Assembly: GCF_002093975.1 (NCBI RefSeq)
Contig: NZ_MSZZ01000023.1
Span: 124,001-188,000 of the forward strand
From: Thermoactinospora rubra
GTDB lineage: Bacteria; Actinomycetota; Actinomycetes; Streptosporangiales; Streptosporangiaceae
Direction: 5' to 3'
DNA length: 64,000 bases
Under the pieces are notes generated by a model, which saw only the letters and a program-made list of their open reading frames with translations, had not been told where the DNA came from and searched no databases. A program made the translations under genes and the position numbers. Positions 7,764 through 16,240 of the stretch are shown piece after piece (the stretch's first letter is position 1; each line of letters opens with the position of its first letter).

Positions 7764-8780
7764 ATGCCGAACGAGTCGATGTCATCGATGTCACCGGATC
7801 CTCTGGAGACGCTGGGCCTGGAGCCGACGCAGACCGCCCTGTACACCGCGGTGCTGCGGCTGCACAAGGCGACCGTCCACGACCTGGCCGCCGCGACGGA
7901 CGATCCGGTGGAGAAGGTCGGCCGCCAGATGGACGAGCTGGTACGGCTGGGCATCGTGGACGAGCGGTCGGGCGAGTACCTGGCCAGGCATCCCGCCGCG
8001 GCGCTCGGCCGGCTGATCGCCGAGCGGCTGGACCGGCTGGCGGAGGAGAGCCGCAGGATCGACTCGGCGCTGGGGTCCATCCGCAACCTGATCGGCGCCT
8101 ACGACGCGGGGCGCGACTACCAGGACGGTCGGTTCCCCGTCGAGGTGGTCAGCGGGGCCGACGTGCTGTACGAGAGCGTGGTGGGCATGGCGGTCCAGAC
8201 GCCGCCCATGGAGATCGTCACGGTCATCCCCGACGCGCGCACCATGACCGACTTCGTTCGAAAATTTGCGGATTCTTGGCTTGATATGCAGAAGCGCGGG
8301 CTGCTGACGGTCCGCATGATCGTCCCGGTCGGCACGCTGCCCCTCCCGGGCGTCCGCGAGCAGCTCAGGCGGCTGGTCGACACCGGCGGCGAGGTCCGCA
8401 CGCTGGTGCGGCCGCCGAGCTGGTTCCTCATCGCCGGCCAGGCCGCCGCCGGGCTGCCCGCGTACTGGGGCGGCAACCTGCCCGAGCAGGCCTACCACTT
8501 CTACCTGGTGCGCGCGCACATCGTCGTGGGCGTGCTGCGCTCGCTGTTCGAGGAGCTGTGGGGCCGGGCCGTACCCCAGGCATGGGGACGCAGGGGCGAC
8601 GGCATGATGCAGGTCATCAGGCTCGCGGCGCAGGGCATGTGCGACGAGTCGATCGCCCGGCACCTGGGGGTGTCGGTGCGGACCGTGCGCGCCCGCTTCG
8701 CCGACGCGATGGCCGAGCTCGGGGCCCAGTCGCGGTTCCACGCGGGGGTGGAGGCGGCCCGCCGCGGCTGGCTGGGATGA
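7764..8780 (+). CDS. TrmB/LuxR-type transcriptional regulator
   Basis: 338-residue regulator with two DNA-binding modules. The N terminus (LGLEPTQTALYTAVLRLHKATVHDLAA, about residues 13-60) is a TrmB-like winged helix. The C terminus (VIRLAAQGMCDESIARHLGVSVRTVRARFADAMAELGAQSR) is a LuxR/GerE helix-turn-helix. Between them is a phospholipase-D-like sensor region typical of large actinomycete TrmB proteins. The ATG at 7764 has GGAG six bases upstream; the longer frame from 7623 lacks homology. It is inserted between guaB and DUF5319, which are close neighbours in mycobacteria. Its target is unknown. Confidence 0.85.
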   Translation: MPNESMSSMSPDPLETLGLEPTQTALYTAVLRLHKATVHDLAAATDDPVEKVGRQMDELVRLGIVDERSGEYLARHPAAALGRLIAERLDRLAEESRRIDSALGSIRNLIGAYDAGRDYQDGRFPVEVVSGADVLYESVVGMAVQTPPMEIVTVIPDARTMTDFVRKFADSWLDMQKRGLLTVRMIVPVGTLPLPGVREQLRRLVDTGGEVRTLVRPPSWFLIAGQAAAGLPAYWGGNLPEQAYHFYLVRAHIVVGVLRSLFEELWGRAVPQAWGRRGDGMMQVIRLAAQGMCDESIARHLGVSVRTVRARFADAMAELGAQSRFHAGVEAARRGWLG

Positions 8781-8830
8781 GCCGGGCCCGGACTGGCGCT
8801 CATGTCCCCATCAGTCACTATCGTGGAAAG

Positions 8831-9208
8831 GTGCAGGAAGACGACCCCCGCGACCCCTTCGCGGACGATCCCGACGACCCCACCTCGGCGATGGGCGACA
8901 TCGACGACCCCGTGCCGCTGACTCCGGAGGAGCGGGACGAGGCGATCACCGACCTGGCCGACGTGGAGGTCTTCCGCTCGCTGCTCGAACCGCAGGGCGT
9001 GCTGGGCCTGGTCCTGGACTGCCCCGAATGCGGCGAGCAGCACTACTTCGACTGGGAGCTGCTGCGGGGCAACCTGCGCCAGATGATCGAGAACGGCCGG
9101 GCGCAGGTGCACGAGCCCGCCTTCCACCCCGACCCCGCCGACTACGTGAGCTGGGAGTACGCGCGCGGCTACGCCGACGGCGTCATCGACACCGAGGAGC
9201 GCCGCTGA
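8831..9208 (+). CDS. DUF5319 family protein
   Basis: 125-residue conserved actinobacterial protein of unknown function. The acidic N terminus (EDDPRDPFADDPDDP) and the CPECGEQHYFDWELLRGNLRQM core, with a CxxC pair, are characteristic of DUF5319 (Rv3412 in M. tuberculosis). The GTG at 8831 gives the family length; it has no usable ribosome-binding site, but TATCGT ends six bases upstream, so the mRNA may be leaderless. An ATG at 8777, overlapping the previous stop as ATGA, would add 18 residues. The last 40 bp overlap the convergent RsdA-like ORF. The position beside guaB and the sigma gene is conserved. Confidence 0.85.
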   Translation: MQEDDPRDPFADDPDDPTSAMGDIDDPVPLTPEERDEAITDLADVEVFRSLLEPQGVLGLVLDCPECGEQHYFDWELLRGNLRQMIENGRAQVHEPAFHPDPADYVSWEYARGYADGVIDTEERR

Positions 9209-9339
9209 GCGGTCTCCGTGACGTCGGCCACGAGGGCGGCGAGCAGCCGTACCGCCGGATCGCCGCCGGCGACCTCGCCTCGTGACACGGCGGTGAGCAA
9301 CTCGTCGGTGGCCTGAAGGTCGGGCTCCTCCGGCGTCAA
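9169..9339 (-). CDS. Short RsdA-like anti-sigma peptide (possible remnant)
   Basis: A 56-codon frame starts with TTG whose last two bases are the first two of the sigma stop (TTGA overlap) and runs to a TAG at 9169. Its core, DELLTAVSRGEVAGGDP followed by AVRLLAALVADV, resembles the sigma-D-binding N terminus of mycobacterial RsdA. In M. tuberculosis rsdA (Rv3413c) lies exactly between sigD and Rv3412 (DUF5319), the position seen here. Unlike RsdA it has no transmembrane helix or extracytoplasmic domain and ends after 56 residues. It is either a minimal soluble anti-sigma factor or a decayed gene. Similarity is judged by eye. Confidence 0.55.
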   Translation of the reverse strand: MTPEEPDLQATDELLTAVSRGEVAGGDPAVRLLAALVADVTETAQRRSSVSMTPSA

Positions 9340-10001
9340 GCCGACTCCAGCTCCACCATCTGCCGCAGTCTGGCCAGCGCGCGATGCTGGGCCACGCGAA
9401 CCGCACCGGGTGACATGCCCAGCACATTACCGGTTTCCTCGGCCGACAGTCCCGACACCACCCGGAGCAGGAGCAATTCCCGTTGATTGGCGGGAAGCTT
9501 GGAAAGCAACCTTCGGGCGTGTTCGACCTCTATGTACCTTACGACCGTTTCTTCCGGTCCCGGCCCCTCGTCCGGCCCGTCCGGAAGGTCCTGGGTCGGT
9601 ACGGCGGAGCGCACCGAACTCCGCAGCGCGTCGGCCACCTTGTGCGAGGCGATTCCGAAGACGAAGGACGCGAAGGGCCGACCCATGTCCCGATATCTCG
9701 GCAACGCGGACAGAACCGCGATGCAGACCTCCTGAGCCACGTCGTCTGCTATGTGGTACTGCCCGGCGACCCGCCCGAGCCTGGCACGGCAATAGCGCAC
9801 CACCATCGGCCGGAGCTCCCCGAGCAGCGACTCGATCGCCCCCGGGTCTCCCTGGACGGCCAGGCTGGTCAGTTCCCGAAGCTCAGAGTCGTCCGCTCGT
9901 ACCGGAAGTCTCGACGCGAGCCTTACCCCAATTTTGGCGTCGGCGACGCTTCCCTCGCTCACGATAGGCATGATGCCCGCGAGGGTCGGCCCTGTCGTCA
10001 T
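9336..10001 (-). CDS. shbA: RNA polymerase sigma factor of the ShbA/SigD type
   Basis: 221-residue sigma-70 factor with regions 2 and 4. Region 2 contains YCRARLGRVAGQYHIADDVAQEVCIAVLSALPRYRD in two runs and FVFGIASHKVADALRSSVR. Region 4 is LPANQRELLLLRVVSGLSAEETGNVLGMSPGAVRVAQHRALARLR. In streptomycetes ShbA drives transcription of the principal sigma gene hrdB; the mycobacterial orthologue is SigD. The position beside groEL and DUF5319/guaB supports this. An internal ATG at 9971 may be the true start. The stop overlaps the TTG of the RsdA-like ORF. Confidence 0.9.
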   Translation of the reverse strand: MTTGPTLAGIMPIVSEGSVADAKIGVRLASRLPVRADDSELRELTSLAVQGDPGAIESLLGELRPMVVRYCRARLGRVAGQYHIADDVAQEVCIAVLSALPRYRDMGRPFASFVFGIASHKVADALRSSVRSAVPTQDLPDGPDEGPGPEETVVRYIEVEHARRLLSKLPANQRELLLLRVVSGLSAEETGNVLGMSPGAVRVAQHRALARLRQMVELESA

Positions 10002-10331
10002 AGCGAACGGCTACGGATTGGTCACATTGATGAGAAGATAACCCGCAGTAATCGGCCGACGACACTTCGCCTTTCGAAACTTCTTCATATTTCAGTTGAT
10101 ATGCGGAAATGGGGGTTATTCGTCAGAGGCCGTGACGAGCGCAGACGCTTTACGGCCGTGGCCGGTTTACGCGGGAAAGAAGTTTCCATCCTGATCGCAA
10201 GGATGAAGCCTTCATGCGGAGGGCCCGGGCCACGGAAGGGGCCCGGACGACGGAAGGGCCCGCCCCTGCCGGGACGGGCCCTTCGCGGTGAAGCCGACGG
10301 ACGCCCCAGCGTCCGTAACCGGTGGCCGTGC
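10002..10331. other. Intergenic region between shbA and groEL
   Basis: 330 bp without a credible gene. The half next to shbA (10010-10110) is distinctly AT-richer than its surroundings and probably carries the sigma promoter. The half next to groEL holds the GC-rich groEL terminator and a small hairpin (ATGAAG/CTTCAT near 10204-10216). The whiB gene found here in mycobacteria is absent. Confidence 0.6.
10254..10285 (-). terminator. groEL terminator hairpin
   Basis: A 10-bp perfect stem, GAAGGGCCCG (10254-10263) with CGGGCCCTTC (10276-10285), around a 12-base loop, 46 bp after the groEL stop. Confidence 0.75.
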
Positions 10332-11954
<1,623 letters not shown>

Positions 11955-11978
11955 TGATGAGTCCTCTCCTGCGTCGAA

Positions 11979-12011
11979 AGCCCCGGCCGCTCATACCAAG
12001 CGCCCGGGGCT
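11979..12011 (-). terminator. Hairpin between groES and groEL
   Basis: AGCCCCGG (11979-11986) pairs with CCGGGGCT (12004-12011), with further pairing of the flanking TCGA and CGA. It may be a partial terminator or a processing/stability element that sets the groES to groEL ratio. Confidence 0.5.
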
Positions 12012-12024
12012 CGACATTTCCGGC

Positions 12025-12336
12025 TTACTTCTCGATGATCGCGAGAACGTCACGGGCGGAGAGCACGAGGTACTCCTCGCCGCCGTACTTGACCTCGGTG
12101 CCGCCGTACTTGCTGTAGAGGACGATGTCGCCCTCCTTGACGTCGAGCGGAATCCGCTTGTCGCCGTCCTCGTCCCAGTTGCCGGGGCCGACAGCCAGGA
12201 CCTTGCCCTCCTGCGGCTTCTCCTTGGCAGTGTCCGGGATGACAAGGCCGGAAGCGGTGGTCTGCTCGGCCTCAAGCGGCTGGACCACGATGCGGTCGCC
12301 GAGCGGCTTAACGGGAACCTTGGTGGCGGTCGTCAC
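12025..12336 (-). CDS. groES: 10-kDa co-chaperonin GroES
   Basis: 103-residue lid of the GroEL chamber. It contains the conserved PLGDRIVVQPLEAEQTTASG start with the mobile loop, GKVLAVGPGNWDEDG, GDIVLYSKYGGTEVKYGGEEY, and the C-terminal LSARDVLAIIE. It is the first gene of the heat-shock operon, about 110 nt downstream of a predicted start site and CIRCE operator. Confidence 0.98.
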   Translation of the reverse strand: MTTATKVPVKPLGDRIVVQPLEAEQTTASGLVIPDTAKEKPQEGKVLAVGPGNWDEDGDKRIPLDVKEGDIVLYSKYGGTEVKYGGEEYLVLSARDVLAIIEK

Positions 12337-12422
12337 GATCGGACCTCCCCTTCAGATTGAATGATCTAGAAGAGGCGACCAGCGGCCTGCCGTCGCGGGT
12401 GTCAGACCTGCCTCGTCGCATG

Positions 12423-12449
12423 TTGGCACTCTCAAGGGGAGAGTGCCAA
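12423..12449. promoter_or_regulatory. CIRCE operator (HrcA-binding site)
   Basis: TTGGCACTC, nine bases, GAGTGCCAA: a perfect inverted repeat differing from the CIRCE consensus (TTAGCACTC-N9-GAGTGCTAA) by one symmetric base per arm. It overlaps the predicted groES transcription start, so HrcA binding would block initiation; heat relieves HrcA repression in this family. Confidence 0.92.
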
Positions 12450-12454
12450 CACGA

Positions 12455-12483
12455 AACATATGCAAGAGGGGCTTGACAGTCAA
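12455..12483 (-). promoter_or_regulatory. groESL promoter
   Basis: On the minus strand TTGACT (12478-12483), 17 bp, TATGTT (12455-12460): a good principal-sigma match with optimal spacing. The start would fall near 12448, inside the CIRCE element. Confidence 0.8.
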
Positions 12484-12676
12484 CACGAACTGCCTCAGCG
12501 CAGGTACGAGCCTTCTGCCAGGCTGGACAACAGGCGACGGCGATCCTCCGCAAACTTCCGGTCTCACCCGGCGACACGGAGGCGTGAATGGGGGAACATC
12601 TCTAGAAGGTGTGCCATCGAACAGAATGTGGTCCGACGGACACCGTAAGCGATCAGCCGACGCTACAGTGAGTGAT

Positions 12677-13291
12677 GTGACAGCCACGATGGAGCGCACC
12701 CGAGACGTTCTCGCGAACTGGCCCTACCCCCCCGAGGGCGGGTGGACGGCCGACGATCTCGATCTGCTGCCGCAGGACGGGCCCAACGGTGAGCTGGATC
12801 TGTTCAAGCGGGTCGAACTCGTCGACGGAGAACTCATTCTCATGTCCCCCCAGCGCCGGTTCCACGAACGTGTCATCGCCAACCTGCGTTACCTGTTGCG
12901 CGCACAGGCTCCGGACTCCCTCGCCGTCGCCACACAGATGGACATCAAGATCGCCCCCAGGCAGCGGCCCTGTCCCGATGTCCTGGTGATCGACGCAGCG
13001 GCCGACGACGACGGGGTGACCTGCTACCCGCCCTCCGCGGTTCGCCTCGTCGTCGAGGTCGTCTCCCCCGAGTCGGAGCATCGCGACTGGAAGCGGAAGC
13101 CGGACATCTTCGCCCAAGCCGGAATCCCCCACTTCTGGATCGTCGAGGAGGAGCACGGCAAGCCCGCCGTCCACACCTTCGAGCTCGAAGCGCACCGGGG
13201 CCAGTACGGCAGCACCGGCATCTTCCGCGGCAAGCTCGCCCTCGACCGCCCCTTCCCCGTCAACCTCGACCTCGCCGACCTGCTGCGCTGA
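12677..13291 (+). CDS. Uma2-family (DUF820) PD-(D/E)XK nuclease-like protein
   Basis: 204-residue restriction-endonuclease-fold protein. Landmarks in order: VELVDGELILMSPQRRFHERV, PCPDVLVIDAAADDDG with the catalytic-type Asp, LVVEVVSPESEHRDW with the E-x-hydrophobic core, then KPDIFAQAGIPHFWIVEEE. These match Uma2 proteins, which are abundant in actinomycetes and cyanobacteria and have no settled role. The GTG at 12677 lies seven bases after TACAGT, suggesting a leaderless mRNA; an ATG at 12689 is the alternative. It stands alone between groES and a methyltransferase gene. Confidence 0.85.
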   Translation: MTATMERTRDVLANWPYPPEGGWTADDLDLLPQDGPNGELDLFKRVELVDGELILMSPQRRFHERVIANLRYLLRAQAPDSLAVATQMDIKIAPRQRPCPDVLVIDAAADDDGVTCYPPSAVRLVVEVVSPESEHRDWKRKPDIFAQAGIPHFWIVEEEHGKPAVHTFELEAHRGQYGSTGIFRGKLALDRPFPVNLDLADLLR

Positions 13292-13318
13292 CCGCGACGT
13301 GCACTACCGTCGTGAGAT

Positions 13319-14509
13319 GTGGACCTCGACGCGTTCCTCGGCCTGCTGACCCCGCGCGGGCAGAAGGCCCTCGCCGAGGCGGCCGAGCTGGTGGGCGCCG
13401 ATCCCGTCGCCGCCGCCACGAGGCTCCGCCGTACCTATGACGCGAGCATCACCTCCGCCGCCCTCACCCAGGCGGCGCTGCGCGAGCGGGCCAAGGTGAA
13501 GTTCGGCGACGACGCGGCGCGCATGTACTTCACCCCGCACGGGCTCGAACAGGCCACCCACGGCGAGGTGGCCGCCCACCGGGTCCGCCGCCTCGCGAGC
13601 CTGCTGCCGGGCCTCGACGGCCTGCGCGTCGCCGACGTCTGCTGCGGCATCGGCGGCGACCTGATCACCCTCGCCCGCGCGGGCTGCGTCGTGGACGCGG
13701 CGGACCTCGACCCGCTGACCGTCGCCGTGGCCCGGGCCAACGCCGACGCGCTGGGCGTGGGCGAGCGGGTCCGCATCCGCGTGGCCGACGCCGCCGACGT
13801 CGACCCCTCGGCCTTCGACCTGCTGTTCGCCGATCCCGCGCGCCGCACGAGCCGCGGCCGGACCTTCGACCCCCTGGCGTACTCGCCCTCCTGGCCCGTC
13901 GTCGTCGACCTGCTGCGCCGGGCGCCCGCCGCGTGCGTCAAGGTCGCGCCCGGCCTGCCGTACGACCTCATCCCCGGCGGCGCCACCGCCGAGTGGGTCT
14001 CCCACCGGGGCGAGGTCAAGGAGGCCACGATCTGGACCGGCGCCCTCGGGTACGGCGGAGCCGGCCGTCTGGCCACGCTCCTGCCCGGCGGCCACACGCT
14101 GAGCCCGACCGGCGCCGTCGCCGCCGTCGGTCCCCTGGGCGCCTACCTCTACGAGCCGGACGGCGCCGCGATCCGCGCCCATCTGGTCGCCGAGGTGGCC
14201 GACCTGGTCGGCGGCCGGCTGGCCGATCCGCTGATCGCCTACATCAGCGGCGACGAGCCGGTCGACACCCCGTGGGCGGTGAGGTACGAGGTGCACGGGG
14301 CGTTCCCCTTCAACCTCAAGCGCCTGCGCAAGGAGCTCCGCGACCGCGAAATAGGAAATGTCACCATCAAGAAGCGCGGCTCGGCTCTCGATGTCGAGAA
14401 ATTGCGCAGGGATCTTCGGCTTTCTGGTGAAAAATCAGCCACAATCGTGCTCACGCGAGTGATGGACCAGCCTTTCGCCTTGCTCTGCTCCCCATCCCGG
14501 CCTGCGTAA
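13319..14509 (+). CDS. Class I SAM-dependent methyltransferase with THUMP-like C terminus
   Basis: 396-residue protein. Residues about 95-200 form a Rossmann methyltransferase: VADVCCGIGGDLITLAR is motif I, ending in the acidic strand VVDAADLDP. The motif IV equivalent is FDLLFADPARRTSRGR. The C-terminal region (about 300-390; NLKRLRKELRDREIGNVTIKKRG) resembles the THUMP-like domain at the end of actinobacterial RNA-methyltransferase-like proteins. A nucleic acid substrate is likely but undefined. The GTG start at 13319 lies nine bases after TACCGT and has no strong ribosome-binding site. Confidence 0.82.
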   Translation: MDLDAFLGLLTPRGQKALAEAAELVGADPVAAATRLRRTYDASITSAALTQAALRERAKVKFGDDAARMYFTPHGLEQATHGEVAAHRVRRLASLLPGLDGLRVADVCCGIGGDLITLARAGCVVDAADLDPLTVAVARANADALGVGERVRIRVADAADVDPSAFDLLFADPARRTSRGRTFDPLAYSPSWPVVVDLLRRAPAACVKVAPGLPYDLIPGGATAEWVSHRGEVKEATIWTGALGYGGAGRLATLLPGGHTLSPTGAVAAVGPLGAYLYEPDGAAIRAHLVAEVADLVGGRLADPLIAYISGDEPVDTPWAVRYEVHGAFPFNLKRLRKELRDREIGNVTIKKRGSALDVEKLRRDLRLSGEKSATIVLTRVMDQPFALLCSPSRPA

Positions 14510-14687
14510 ACGGGATAATCATCGTCTTTCATCGTCGGCCCAGAAACACCATGATCCAATGGCTATGCTGAACCCCGCCTCCCGTGGCCTGAGCCATTGC
14601 CATTCTCGCGGCACGAGGGGAGATGCCTAGACCCGGACCCAACCCACCGCCGCGCGCGGACGTCGTCGGCGGGCGAAGGAGCCATCG

Positions 14688-16151
14688 GTGGATCATTCCA
14701 ACCACACCACCCTTCTCCAGGCAGGCAGCCAGACCGCCATCTCCGACCGCATGCGGGAGCTGCTCGCGCGCGCCGCCCAGGACCACGTCTACGAGCAGCG
14801 CACCCAGGGCGCGGTGCTCGACGAGATCCGCCAGCGCCTGGAAGGCATGGAGTGGCTGCTCCGCGAGGTCCGAGAGCGGGAGCTGGGAGGTCTGAGCGGC
14901 ACGCTGGAGACGGTCAGCGGGCGGCTCGACGAGTTCGCCGCCCGCCCGCCCGGCTGGGCGGAGGGCCTGGCCCAGCACGTGGAGGCGGTGCGCGACCACG
15001 TCGACGCCGTCGGCGAGCGCGTCACGCCGCTCGGCGAGCTGCCCAGCCTGTGGGCCGACGTCAGCGCGGTCGGCGAGAACGTCGACGAGGTGCTCAAGCG
15101 CGTCCAGGTCCTGCTTGAGGGCACCGAGGGCCTGGCCAAGAGCATGGCGGACGTCGTGGGCAGGCTCGCCCAGCTCGGCTCGCACATGGAGGCGGCCGCC
15201 AACCGGTTCAGCCGCCTCGACAAGGCCGTGGCCGACCTGACGACCAGGGCCGACCGCATCGAGGGCGGCGTGCTCGACCTGTCGGAGCGGGTGGAGGAGA
15301 AGGTGGCCGAGGCCACCCAGCGGCTCGAAGGCCGCCTCACCGCCGCCACCGAGCTGCTGTCCACCACGGTCGACCAGGTCAGCGCCAGGGTCGACAGCGT
15401 CGAGGAGGTCGTCACCGCGCGCCTGGACGGGCTCGACGGCCGCGTCGAGCGGGTGGACGGCCGCCTGATCGGGGTGGACAACCGGCTCGGCAGCGTCGAC
15501 AGCCGGATCGAGACCGCCGACGCTTTCCTGGCCGACATCGACACGCGCCTGGACGGCATGGACAAGCGCCTGAACGTCGTCGACGGGCACCTCGGGCGGC
15601 ACGACGACCGGTTCGACTCGCTCGACGGGCGCATCGACAGCCGGTTCACCACGCTCGACGAGCGGATGACCATCGCGGACAACCGGCACGAGGCGCGCTT
15701 CACCGGCGTGGAGTCCCGGATCGGGGCCCTCGACGAGCGGCTCGGCGAGGTGGAGGAGCACCTGTGCGGCCGCCTCGACGCCGTCGACGCCCGGGCCGAG
15801 CAGGCCAGGGAGCAGCTGGAGGCGGTCGACGACCACGTCGAGGCCGTCAACCAGCGCATCGGCCAGCTGCCCGCGACGTTGGGGATCAGCCAGCAGGTGG
15901 GCGAGCTGCTCGACGGGGTCACCGTGGAGCACGTCAGGCGCCTGGACGCGCTGGACGAGCGGCTGGCCACGGCCGCCGCGACGCTGACGGAGATCGTGCG
16001 CGAGCGGCCGGACCGGGACGAGGTCAGCGAGACCGTCTCGGGCATCGTCGAGCCGGCGACCGGCGATCTCACCAAGCGGCTGAGCGCGCTGGAGGAGACC
16101 ATGCTGGCGCTGGCCGAGGCGCTGCTGCGCCCGTCCCGCCCCAAGGACTGA
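14688..16151 (+). CDS. Long heptad-repeat coiled-coil protein
   Basis: 487-residue protein with no catalytic domain that I recognise. After a short N terminus with RMRELLARAAQDHVYEQRTQG, nearly all of it is amphipathic helix. From about residue 230 to 340 an almost perfect seven-residue unit of the form VDxRLxx or LDxRVxx repeats (for example VERVDGRLIGVDNRLGSVD), as in apolipoprotein-like or SMC-hinge-like coiled coils. No signal peptide or membrane segment is evident. ATG at 14688 is preceded by GGAG. It is divergent in strand from the convergent ABC exporter. A scaffold or cytoskeletal role is possible but unproven. Confidence 0.75.
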   Translation: MDHSNHTTLLQAGSQTAISDRMRELLARAAQDHVYEQRTQGAVLDEIRQRLEGMEWLLREVRERELGGLSGTLETVSGRLDEFAARPPGWAEGLAQHVEAVRDHVDAVGERVTPLGELPSLWADVSAVGENVDEVLKRVQVLLEGTEGLAKSMADVVGRLAQLGSHMEAAANRFSRLDKAVADLTTRADRIEGGVLDLSERVEEKVAEATQRLEGRLTAATELLSTTVDQVSARVDSVEEVVTARLDGLDGRVERVDGRLIGVDNRLGSVDSRIETADAFLADIDTRLDGMDKRLNVVDGHLGRHDDRFDSLDGRIDSRFTTLDERMTIADNRHEARFTGVESRIGALDERLGEVEEHLCGRLDAVDARAEQAREQLEAVDDHVEAVNQRIGQLPATLGISQQVGELLDGVTVEHVRRLDALDERLATAAATLTEIVRERPDRDEVSETVSGIVEPATGDLTKRLSALEETMLALAEALLRPSRPKD

Positions 16152-16240
16152 GCCGAGGACCGAGCCCAGAGACTGGGACCCCATGGGCTGACCCACGGGC
16201 CGGGCCCGAGGACCGGATCCAGGGGCCGGGCCCGGCGGAC

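Larger units (their letters stand above)
12337..12676. other. Divergent region between groES and the Uma2 gene
   Basis: 340 bp. It contains the groES leader, the CIRCE operator (12423-12449), the groES promoter (12455-12483) and, next to the Uma2 gene, a possible -10 box TACAGT (12664-12669). No additional gene is visible; the frame open through this region from 12443 is an upstream extension of Uma2 without homology. Confidence 0.7.

Noticed and set aside
12473..12478. Plus-strand TTGACA as Uma2 promoter
   Set aside because: No -10 box at 16-18 bp, and it lies about 200 bp before the gene; it overlaps the minus-strand groES promoter.
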